From Natrialbaceae archaeon (GTDB lineage: Archaea; Halobacteriota; Halobacteria; Halobacteriales; Natrialbaceae): DNA of 39,279 nt. This document shows, one piece after another, positions 33,077 to 39,279 of this stretch. Numbering within the stretch: the first letter of the stretch is position 1; every line of letters starts with the position of its first letter. The notes under the pieces are model-generated. The model was not told where the DNA came from. It saw nothing but the letters and a program-made list of their open reading frames with translations, and did no database searches. The stretch spans positions 1 through 39,279 of the forward strand of contig PWMF01000126.1 of the NCBI GenBank assembly GCA_003559215.1, in the 5' to 3' direction. Made by a program: the position numbers and the translations under genes.

Positions 33077-33200
33077 ACCGGCCAATTTCGGACGGTCGGT
33101 AGAAACTGTTCGGGTTGCACACGTCGTCTACGACTTTCGTCGTTCGATCCCTGACTCCGGCCGTAGATGTGCTTTTGTTCGCTGGAAGCGTACCAACCGT

Positions 33201-33452
33201 ATGACCCCCCGATCGGCATCGCATTCGGAAACTACCCGTCAACGGGCGGTAATCAATCGTCTCGAGGCGACCACGAAGCGTCTCGAGGCAGTCGAGGATC
33301 GGCAACGTCAACTCGAGCGGACGATCGCCGGGCTGGCCCGGGAAACCGGTCTCTCGGTCGGCTGTCCGTGCACGCGTTGTAGCCGAAGCTTTACGCTTGT
33401 GAAGTCCGGCGTGGTCTACTGCCCGGAGTGTGGGTACAGACAAACGCTGTAG
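33201..33452 (+). CDS. Small coiled-coil zinc-ribbon protein
   Basis: 83 residues. A Ser/Thr-rich N-terminus, a helical stretch with Glu/Arg heptads (about 17-48, RLEATTKRLEAVEDRQRQLE) and a C-terminal zinc ribbon (Cys57 or Cys55, Cys60, Cys74, Cys77: CPCTRC, CPEC, ending GYRQTL). Likely oligomeric and nucleic-acid or protein binding; no function can be named. A CTTTTG box near 33171 is 25-30 bases upstream of the ATG. Confidence 0.75.
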   Translation: MTPRSASHSETTRQRAVINRLEATTKRLEAVEDRQRQLERTIAGLARETGLSVGCPCTRCSRSFTLVKSGVVYCPECGYRQTL

Positions 33453-33596
33453 GCGGCTCTCGCTTCGAGCCCGCTATCGGGAGCGGTGCCGTCCGCCGTT
33501 GCCACTACTCAGTTGAAGTACGTCGACCGAACGACTGCCGTTCGATCGGTGTAGAAATCGGTTCGGCCGCCGTTCGGCGACCGGATACCGGTTTAG

Positions 33597-33791
33597 TTAC
33601 TCGCGAACGACGTTCGTCGCGCGCGGACCCTTGGGGGCCTGTTCGATGTCGAATTCGATCTCGGTTCCCTCAGTCAGGTCCTCGCCGCCGACGTCTTCCA
33701 TGTGGAAGAACACGTCCTCGTCAGCATCCTCAGTCTCGATGAAACCGTAACCGCCTGTGTCGTTGAAGAAGTCAACCGTACCGTTTGCCAT
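33597..33791 (-). CDS. cspA: Cold-shock domain protein (paralogue 1)
   Basis: 64 residues, one cold-shock OB fold with RNP1 GYGFIET and RNP2 DVFFHME. It binds single-stranded RNA or DNA and is usually an RNA chaperone. It is very acidic apart from the binding face. About 86 percent identical at residue level to the copy at the end of the window (55 of 64). A CTTAACC box on this strand near 33820 is the likely TATA element, about 28-33 bases before the ATG. Confidence 0.96.
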   Translation of the reverse strand: MANGTVDFFNDTGGYGFIETEDADEDVFFHMEDVGGEDLTEGTEIEFDIEQAPKGPRATNVVRE

Positions 33792-34137
33792 TACGATTAT
33801 TCAGTATCCCGGCATACGGTTAAGGCTTGGCTTTCGTATTTTTGAAGCCGAATCTATGAGACAAACGTCAACCAATCAATCGTAATACCGGCTGAATGTG
33901 TTTGACTAGTCGCTTCTGGGAGGAGAGACTGACCGATCCACCGCCTCAGATCGGAACGCTCGCCGGAGCCACAGTTTCCGGTGCGGATCCGTCGACGGCG
34001 TCAGCATCGCCTCTCGGGGCACCGACCACCCTCATACACACCCAACCTCGACCGTCCGTCTGCGGGTCGAAGCACTCCTTTTTGCTCTTTTACGACGTCT
34101 CTCGCGCATACCAGCCAGATCCTCGGTCTTCTGTTCG
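33792..34137. other. Gene-poor region upstream of the small zinc-finger-like frame
   Basis: Holds the cspA promoter and then about 290 bases without a convincing gene. A 29-codon minus-strand frame (MRVVGAPRGDADAVDG, about 33949-34038) is too short to judge. CTTTTAC at 34087-34093 may promote the frame at 34138. Confidence 0.4.
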
Positions 34138-34266
34138 GTGTGTAGCGAGACGATCGCGCCCGGGGACTCCCTCGAGCACCATCTGGTCTACGAACACAGA
34201 CCACGCGAACTTGCCAAGCGGCTCGCGTCAGAGTGGGAGGCCGAAGAACTCGGGGTCGAAGAGTGA
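34138..34266 (+). CDS. Very small protein, possible truncated C2H2-type zinc finger
   Basis: From GTG, 42 residues: MCSETIAPGDSLEHHLVYEH followed by RPRELAKRLASEWEAEELGV and EE. The upstream in-frame codons supply another Cys (FCSVCSET), giving a C-x2-C then His-x5-His arrangement, but no ATG or GTG precedes it within the open frame, only after the first Cys. So either an unusual start is used or the 5' end has decayed. Composition (helical, acidic, HRPRELA) looks real. A TATA-like CTTTTAC at 34087-34093 is 45-50 bases upstream. Confidence 0.45.
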   Translation: MCSETIAPGDSLEHHLVYEHRPRELAKRLASEWEAEELGVEE

Positions 34267-34375
34267 CGACACTGGGTCGGTTACCGACGACTTATTACTT
34301 CGGTCGAACGTGTCTCGAGAACGCGTTCGTCGGAGTGAACGCTTCTCGAGGATTCCTGGTGCTTGTCAGAACTGA

Positions 34376-34394
34376 GATCGCCCGGATTTGAGCC
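34376..34394 (-). repeat. Copy of the tRNA-Pro 3' end
   Basis: GATCGCCCGGATTTGAGCC (plus strand) matches the end of tRNA-Pro at 34432-34450 (GATCGCCCGGATTTGAACC) at 18 of 19 bases. It lies 56 bases beyond the tRNA in its 3' direction and lacks the rest of a tRNA. It looks like an attachment-site scar from an element that targeted this tRNA. Confidence 0.7.
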
Positions 34395-34428
34395 ACGCGA
34401 ACGGCTCGCGGTGCTCGCCGCAGAAATA

Positions 34429-34501
34429 TGGGATCGCCCGGATTTGAACCGGGGTCACGGGCACCCAAGGCCCGAAGTATACCAAGCTAACCCACGATCC
34501 C
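34429..34501 (-). tRNA. tRNA-Pro (anticodon TGG)
   Basis: On the minus strand the acceptor GGGATCG pairs with CGATCCC, the anticodon stem CGGGC with GCCCG around loop CTTGGGT (TGG at 34-36, reading CCA), and the T stem CCCCGG-type around TTCAAAT. The D stem has one mismatch, usual in tRNA-Pro. No intron and no encoded CCA. TTTATGC on this strand at about 34525-34532 is the promoter. A partial copy of its 3' end lies downstream. Confidence 0.93.
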
Positions 34502-34584
34502 GTATCACCATTTCCGGGCTCACTGCATAAAGGGTTTCGTTCCGTACCGAACGGTTTTCCCCGCTTCGCTCGCTACCCTCGAGT

Positions 34585-34842
34585 ATGGTTACAGGACTCG
34601 AGATTCTCTTACTGGTACTCGTCCTCGCTGCCGTTATGGGCGCGACGACGATCATTCAGACCGTCCGTCCCTTCATCGTCAACGCGGTCGTCGGACTGCT
34701 CGTACTGTTTCTGGCTCAGGCGGTCTTCGGCGTCTCGGTCGCGATCACGCCGATCGCGCTCCTGATCGTCGCCATCGGCGGGCTCCCCGGCTCGCTGCTG
34801 GTGCTCTTGCTCTCGCTGTTCGGCGTCGCCTTCGTTCCCTAA
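34585..34842 (+). CDS. BofA-like membrane protein
   Basis: 85 residues, three very hydrophobic stretches (about 5-20, 35-55, 58-82) with a polar NAVVGLLVLF connecting loop. It matches the small BofA family (pro-sigmaK processing inhibitor) widespread in haloarchaea, where there is no sporulation; its actual job there is unknown. C-terminus GGLPGSLLVLLLSLFGVAFVP is typical. It lies between the tRNA and the convergent helicase gene. Confidence 0.8.
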   Translation: MVTGLEILLLVLVLAAVMGATTIIQTVRPFIVNAVVGLLVLFLAQAVFGVSVAITPIALLIVAIGGLPGSLLVLLLSLFGVAFVP

Positions 34843-34881
34843 CGAACCAGTTCGATTCGCCGTCGTTTCCGCTCTCTCGCC

Positions 34882-36948
34882 CTACAGATCGTCGTCTCGA
34901 AGCTCGATATCGGCGATGAGATCGTACGGGTGGGCTTCCTTCCGAATGCCGTCGACCAGTGAGAACGCCTCGCCGGGCGAGAGGAAGTGCTGGGTGACGA
35001 CCTGTCCGAGCGGCGTCGGCTCGAAGCCGTCGATGAAGTCGTACTCGAGCAGCTTCCCGATGGCGTGTTTGGTCGGCACCTCCCCGAGCATCCGGTCATT
35101 GAGTCTCTTGGCGGCCTTTCCGCCGACTACGACGTTCGCCAGCGTCTCCTCGACGGCGGCGTCCTCGTCGTAATGGGTCATCACCGACTCCATCTCTCCC
35201 TTAAGAAGCTTGAACGCGACCTCGTCCTCTGTCATCTCCATCGAGCCGTGGTACGAACAGTCGGGTTCGACCAGCACGTACACTTTTCCCTCATCGTGGT
35301 AGTCGGGGCGACCCGCTCGCCCGAGCATCTGGTGGAACTCCTGGACCGAGAGCCACTCGATCCCCATCGCCAGCGAGTAGAAGATCACCTGTGAGGCCGG
35401 GAAGTCCACGCCAGCGGCGAGGGCGGCGGTCGTCACCACCGCGGAGAGCTCCTGCTCGCCGAACTGGCGCTCGACCTGCTTGCGGCGACCGTAGTCGAGT
35501 CCGGCGTGGTACGGCGCGGCGGAGTACTCGAGCTTGCGAGAGATCTCGTGACACCGTCTGCGGGAGTTGGTGAAGATGATCGTCTGGCCCCGATACCCTT
35601 TCGAGGACTCGGTGTCGAACTCCCGCTTGACGAGCTTGTTCTCGATGCGGACCTTCTCTTGGCCGTCGGCGAATGTGACGTGGCGCTCGATCGGGACTGG
35701 GCGCTCCTCGAACTCGATGAGCTTCGACTCGAGGACCTCGGCGAGCTGTTCGGTGTTGCCGACGGTCGCCGACAGGTAGATCCACTGAGCGCCGCCGTAG
35801 TCGTCCCGTCGGGCCGCGCGCTGCTCGCAGGTGTATTTCAATCGCGAGATGAGGCCATCGAGTCGATGGCCGCGCTCTTCTTCCTTGAGGGTGTGGACCT
35901 CGTCGATGACGACGGTACCGATGTCGCCCATGTCCTTGCCCGTCCGCAGGGCGTGGTCGATCCCCTCGTAGGTGCCGACGATAACGTCGGCGTTGGGATC
36001 GAACTGGTTGCCGTTGTCCGAAATCCGGCTCGCACCGACGCGGATCGAGACGTCGACGAGGTGGCCGTACTCGTCCTCGAAGTCCTCGTGTTTCTGATTC
36101 GCGAGCGCGACGAGAGGGACGAGAAAGAGCATCTTCCCCTTGCCGTTGAGCACGCGGTTGAGCCCGGCCAGCTCGCCGACGAGGGTCTTCCCGGTCGCGG
36201 TCGCGGAGACGACGAGCTGGTCCTGTCCATCGAAAAGGCCGTTCTCGACGGAGAGGCTCTGGACCGGGAGCAAGGTCTCGAAGCGGTCCTCGAGCAGCCC
36301 CTGCAGCCCGGGATGGAGGCTCAGCGAGTCGGTCCGGACGGGGTCGACCTCGTCGGTCGTCGCCGAGATGGTGTCGAACTGGGTGAGGTCGGGGTCGAGT
36401 TGCCCCTGCAGCAGGTTGACGATCCGCTGGAGATCCTGCACCTCGAGCATCAGTTCTTCGAGTCGTTCCTTCGCGGCCCCGGTGACCGCCCCACCGCCGG
36501 AAAAGGAGAGCTGACGCTCGAGCTCCTGGCGGGCGCAGTCTCGGCAGATCCAGTCGTTGTTGTCCTTGACCGCGGTGTCGGTCGTGACCGGCGAGTACCG
36601 CCCCGCGGAGGCGCAGTAGCGGCAGGTCCGGACGGCCTTGACCTTGTCTTCGAGCTGGTAGCCGGCGAACATCTCGGTGAGTTCGCGACGCTTCTCGGAG
36701 GGAGTCTGCTCGGAGATGCGGATTCGCTTCGCTCGACGGGCGAGTTCGACGAACTCGTCGGGCTGTCGGGGTTCCTCGCTCGAGCCGTCCTTCAGCCGAA
36801 ACTTCGCGGGGCGGGGACCCGCGGAGGTTTCGGAGAGTCCGAGTTTCGCCCGGAACAGCCGCTTGCCGTCCCGCTGGACGACGACGAGGTAGTCGCCGCC
36901 CGTCTCGTGACAAAAGATCGTTTCGACGTCCTGGACCTGCTGCGACAC
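34882..36948 (-). CDS. Ski2-like DEAD/DEAH-box helicase with zinc domain
   Basis: 688 residues from GTG. An N-terminal region (1-150) with a C-x2-C ... C-x2-C zinc site (Cys109, Cys112, Cys135, Cys138) and a coiled segment (about 155-185), then helicase motifs: VSATATGKT (Lys253), PLVALANQK, DEVH at 348-351, SATVGNTEQL, IIFTNSRR, motif VI HQMLGRAGRPDY. Superfamily 2, related to Ski2/Hel308-type enzymes and the DUF5814 domain seen in archaeal helicases; nucleic acid preference unknown. GTG start is supported by a TCAAGTACG box near 36974-36982, 26-34 bases upstream. Separate from its neighbours. Confidence 0.88.
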   Translation of the reverse strand: MSQQVQDVETIFCHETGGDYLVVVQRDGKRLFRAKLGLSETSAGPRPAKFRLKDGSSEEPRQPDEFVELARRAKRIRISEQTPSEKRRELTEMFAGYQLEDKVKAVRTCRYCASAGRYSPVTTDTAVKDNNDWICRDCARQELERQLSFSGGGAVTGAAKERLEELMLEVQDLQRIVNLLQGQLDPDLTQFDTISATTDEVDPVRTDSLSLHPGLQGLLEDRFETLLPVQSLSVENGLFDGQDQLVVSATATGKTLVGELAGLNRVLNGKGKMLFLVPLVALANQKHEDFEDEYGHLVDVSIRVGASRISDNGNQFDPNADVIVGTYEGIDHALRTGKDMGDIGTVVIDEVHTLKEEERGHRLDGLISRLKYTCEQRAARRDDYGGAQWIYLSATVGNTEQLAEVLESKLIEFEERPVPIERHVTFADGQEKVRIENKLVKREFDTESSKGYRGQTIIFTNSRRRCHEISRKLEYSAAPYHAGLDYGRRKQVERQFGEQELSAVVTTAALAAGVDFPASQVIFYSLAMGIEWLSVQEFHQMLGRAGRPDYHDEGKVYVLVEPDCSYHGSMEMTEDEVAFKLLKGEMESVMTHYDEDAAVEETLANVVVGGKAAKRLNDRMLGEVPTKHAIGKLLEYDFIDGFEPTPLGQVVTQHFLSPGEAFSLVDGIRKEAHPYDLIADIELRDDDL

Positions 36949-37027
36949 GCGATAGTGTAGTCGGCTGGCGTACTTGAGCGGTTCGGACTCGTCCTCGTTT
37001 CGGTGTGATCGAACCTTTGCTCGAGCG

Positions 37028-38545
37028 TCACAGCAGCCCGACCATCGGAACGACGCCGAACCAGGTGATGTAGCTCAGCGAGGCGATCATCAGCACGTCG
37101 ATGCGCTGGGCGCCCGCGTCGGGCTCGAGCCGCTCTCGGAGCAGCCAGACGAGCCCCAACGCATGGGCGAGTCCGAGGTAGATCGCGGGGCTATAGCCAG
37201 GGACTACGCCCAGGAACTGCCAGAGCGCACCCACCAGCGCGGCGAGAACGGCCGTCGTCGCGGCGACCGCTGCAGCTCCGTCGACGCCGAACCGAGCCGC
37301 GACTGTCCGCTTACCCGCGAGTCGGTCGGCGTCGACGTCGGGCACGCCCGCGAGGGTGATCGAGGGCAGCACCGACAGCAGGAAGGGGAGTCCCAATAGC
37401 CAGGGCAACGGATCGTACCACGCGCCGCCGAGGACGATGAAGCCGAGCACCAGGACGCCGACGCTGTGGGTAACGGCGACGTCCAGTTCGCCCAGTGTGC
37501 GGTAGGCGAGCCGCAGCGGCGAAAGCGTGTACCCGAGCGCCAGCACCGCGAGGGCTCCCATCGTCCCCGCAGTCGCCGTCGTCGATCCCTCCACCGTGAG
37601 GAGCGTGGCCCCACCGAACGCAGCCGTCGCTGCCAGGAAGGTGGCGATCCCGGACCGGACTTGCCCGAACGACAGCTCGTCGTCGACCAGCACCCGGGAC
37701 CCCCCGGTGAACGGTCCGGCGAAGGTGTTGTTCCGGTCGGTCTCGTAATCGGCGTACTCGTTGCTCAACACCGTCGCGGCCTCGAGGAAAAACAGGAAGC
37801 CGAGGCCGAGCCAGTACGCGCCCGTTGTGAGGGCGTCCGAGCCGACCGCCGCCAGCGCGCCGATCGTGTAGGCGATCCAGGCCATCGGGTAGAACTGCAG
37901 CCGGAGCGCCTTCAGCCAGCTCGTTGCCGTGCGCTTCGCCCGACCCAGCCGCGAGTCGGGCCCCGTCTCGAGGCTTCGACCCAGTTCTCGCACGTCCTCG
38001 AGCCACGCCTCGCGCTCCTCGAGATCGGAGCTCTCGATCGGTCCCAGGTTGGTCACCCGGGTCGTCCGAACACCCGCGTAGCCGAGCGTCGCGCGTTTGA
38101 GGGCATGGTTTCCTGGCTGGCGCAGGAGCCAGCGGTAGATCCGCGGGGGGACGTCCATCGTGACGATCAGCTCGGCGGTCTTGTCGTCGAGCAACTCCTC
38201 TTTGCCCGCACCCTCCCCACCCTCGTAGAACGAGAAGGCGAAGCCGGGCCTGAACAGCCGATCGAAGAAGCCCTTGAGCCGGGCAGGCATCGTCCCCCAC
38301 CAGTTCGGGTAGACGAAGACGAGATGGTCGGCCCACTCGAGGTCCCGCTCGGCTTCCCGAAGATCGGGCTCGAGGGGCTGGTCGCTCGGACACTCGGCGT
38401 GGACGTCGGGATCGAACTCGAGGTCCGCGACGGCGAGTTTGCGCACGTCGACATCGGCCTCGCGAGCGCCCCTGCAGTAGGCGTCGGCCAGTGCGCCACA
38501 GAAGCTATCCGTTCGGGGGTGGCCCAGTACGAGGAGGACGTTCAC
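37028..38545 (-). CDS. Flavodoxin-fold oxidoreductase fused to UbiA prenyltransferase
   Basis: 505 residues from GTG. Residues 1-200 are an NAD(P)H-quinone reductase-like flavodoxin domain: VLLVLGHPRTDSFCGALAD, then YPNWWGTMPARLKGFFDRLF (the family's FMN and fold signature, 80-98). From about 215 to 505 there are about eight transmembrane helices with UbiA motifs: the first Asp motif NEYADYETD (262-270) and the second DVDADRLAGKR (403-412). UbiA enzymes attach polyprenyl chains to aromatic or glycerol phosphate acceptors in the membrane. Both catalytic sites look intact in one frame. A strong TATA box, GAGTATATAC at about 38571-38581, sits 27-35 bases upstream of the GTG. Confidence 0.88.
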   Translation of the reverse strand: MNVLLVLGHPRTDSFCGALADAYCRGAREADVDVRKLAVADLEFDPDVHAECPSDQPLEPDLREAERDLEWADHLVFVYPNWWGTMPARLKGFFDRLFRPGFAFSFYEGGEGAGKEELLDDKTAELIVTMDVPPRIYRWLLRQPGNHALKRATLGYAGVRTTRVTNLGPIESSDLEEREAWLEDVRELGRSLETGPDSRLGRAKRTATSWLKALRLQFYPMAWIAYTIGALAAVGSDALTTGAYWLGLGFLFFLEAATVLSNEYADYETDRNNTFAGPFTGGSRVLVDDELSFGQVRSGIATFLAATAAFGGATLLTVEGSTTATAGTMGALAVLALGYTLSPLRLAYRTLGELDVAVTHSVGVLVLGFIVLGGAWYDPLPWLLGLPFLLSVLPSITLAGVPDVDADRLAGKRTVAARFGVDGAAAVAATTAVLAALVGALWQFLGVVPGYSPAIYLGLAHALGLVWLLRERLEPDAGAQRIDVLMIASLSYITWFGVVPMVGLL

Positions 38546-38570
38546 GGCTGTCTGATCGTTCGGCCGTCGG

Positions 38571-38581
38571 AAGTATATACT
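38571..38581 (-). promoter_or_regulatory. TATA box of the flavodoxin-UbiA gene
   Basis: GAGTATATAC on the minus strand, 26-36 bases before the GTG at 38545. It overlaps the end of the cupin gap, so the fusion gene need not depend on cupin transcription. Confidence 0.6.
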
Positions 38582-38588
38582 CGGTCGT

Positions 38589-38954
38589 TCACTCGAGCAG
38601 TTCGATCTCGTCGTCGCCGTTGGGCACCGCACAGAGGAAGGCGCCGGGCTCGTCGCTCGCGTTGTGGTACCAGTGGACGGTGCCGGCAGGGATCAACAGC
38701 GAGTCGCCGGGCTCGACCTCGTACTCCTCGTCTTCGATCCCGACCGTGTACTCGCCTTCGAGGACGTACTGCTCGTGTTCGACCTCGTTCGTGTGTTCGG
38801 GAACCTCGGCTCCGGCCTCGAGGACGAATCGACGAATCGCGAAGTTCGGCGCGCCGTGGCTCTCGTCGATCAGGACGCCCTTCTCGAGGCCGTCGGCAGC
38901 GCTGACCGGCTCGTACTCGACGTCGTCACCGTCGCGGATCAGTGGCTCGGTCAT
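38589..38954 (-). CDS. Cupin-domain protein
   Basis: 121 residues, single cupin barrel. Motif 1 is around HTNEVEHEQYVLEGEYTV, with His at 54 and 60 and Glu, motif 2 is PGDSLLIPAGTVHWYHN with the third His. Metal-binding residues are therefore present. The ligand is unknown; small cupins bind carboxylates, sugars or act as isomerases. A GTTTAGTG box on this strand near 38980-38987 lies 26-33 bases upstream of the ATG. It precedes the UbiA fusion gene by 43 bases on the same strand, but that gene has its own TATA box. Confidence 0.85.
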   Translation of the reverse strand: MTEPLIRDGDDVEYEPVSAADGLEKGVLIDESHGAPNFAIRRFVLEAGAEVPEHTNEVEHEQYVLEGEYTVGIEDEEYEVEPGDSLLIPAGTVHWYHNASDEPGAFLCAVPNGDDEIELLE

Positions 38955-39075
38955 ATCCGTCGGTGTGCGGCGAACTCACTAAACGTTGTCCCGTTTCGGA
39001 TCAGCGGTCGACGGCACTGCCGCTCAAAAGTGTGAAAATACTGCAGTCAAGAGCCGATACCGTTACGAATCTGCC

Positions 39076-39270
39076 TTACAGGCGCTCGACGTTCGTCGCG
39101 CGCGGGCCCTTAGGGGCCTGCTCGATGTCGAACTCGAGCTCCTGTCCTTCCTCAAGGTCCGGGCCGCCGATGTCTTCCATGTGGAAGAACACGTCGTCGT
39201 CCGCGTCCTCAGTCTCGATGAATCCGTAGCCGCCAGTGTCGTTGAAGAAATCAACGGTTCCTTTCGCCAT
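39076..39270 (-). CDS. cspA: Cold-shock domain protein (paralogue 2)
   Basis: 64 residues with the same RNP1 GYGFIET and RNP2 DVFFHME motifs as the copy at 33597-33791. The two differ at nine residues (for example Lys3 for Asn, Ile34 for Val, Pro37 for Glu, Glu62-Arg-Leu end). The ATG at 39270 is only nine bases from the window edge, so its promoter is outside the window. An RNA chaperone role is inferred from the family. Confidence 0.96.
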   Translation of the reverse strand: MAKGTVDFFNDTGGYGFIETEDADDDVFFHMEDIGGPDLEEGQELEFDIEQAPKGPRATNVERL

Positions 39271-39279
39271 TGCTTTTGA

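Noticed and set aside
33896..34375. 159-codon plus-strand frame before tRNA-Pro
   Set aside because: Composition is Ser/Arg/Pro-rich as in out-of-frame haloarchaeal DNA, and another frame in the same stretch contains the more protein-like small frame at 34138-34266.
34376..34501. Possible CRISPR-like short repeats near the tRNAs
   Set aside because: Only two to three copies, they are tRNA 3' ends, spacing differs, and there are no cas genes. Attachment-site scars explain them better.

Overview
The window is chromosomal DNA of a haloarchaeon, probably of the Natrialbales type (Natrinema, Haloterrigena or Natronorubrum-like); I cannot fix the genus. The signs are high GC, very acidic proteins, archaeal TATA boxes about 25-35 bases upstream of many start codons (leaderless mRNAs), Tat/lipobox signal peptides, and archaeal information genes (TFB, MCM, XPD-like and Ski2-like helicases). 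Genes are densely packed on both strands and almost all complete; the first is cut by the window edge.

Layout. 1-2.4 kb: end of a coiled-coil protein, a convergent kinase/RNA-binding pair, and a lipoprotein made of Asp/Glu repeats. 2.4-3.5 kb: tRNA-Arg(TCT), two decayed copies of its 3' end, and a structured IS200/IS605-like remnant; no convincing protein gene. 3.5-16.6 kb: mixed metabolism and envelope genes: C45 acyltransferase-like protein, GCS2 ligase (gamma-glutamylcysteine), cupredoxin lipoprotein, SDR, universal stress protein, M29 aminopeptidase, threonine aldolase, a phosphoesterase with an odd N-terminal extension, an XPD-like Fe-S helicase, 2'-5' RNA ligase family protein, and a membrane-anchored winged-helix regulator. 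A 104-base near-palindrome at 9308-9411 looks like a miniature element.

16.6-26.0 kb is the core: a complete arginine pathway, argG-argH, then lysW(argW)-argX-argC-argB-argD-argE-argF. Every junction from argW to argF overlaps by one or four bases, so these genes are probably translationally coupled. ArgW carries glutamate on its C-terminal Glu; ArgX attaches it; ArgB, ArgC and ArgD convert it to carrier-bound ornithine; ArgE releases ornithine; ArgF, ArgG and ArgH finish arginine. In front of argG lies a small separate transcription unit with a 28-codon reading frame holding an Arg-Arg-Pro-Arg-Arg run, possibly a leader or attenuator.

26.0-33.5 kb: small membrane and regulatory proteins, threonine synthase, a TFB, and MCM interrupted inside its Walker A motif by a 181-residue mini-intein with no endonuclease. 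33.5-39.3 kb: two near-identical cold-shock proteins about 5.5 kb apart, tRNA-Pro(TGG) with a copy of its 3' end nearby, a BofA-like protein, a Ski2-type helicase, a flavodoxin-fold oxidoreductase fused to a UbiA prenyltransferase, and a cupin.
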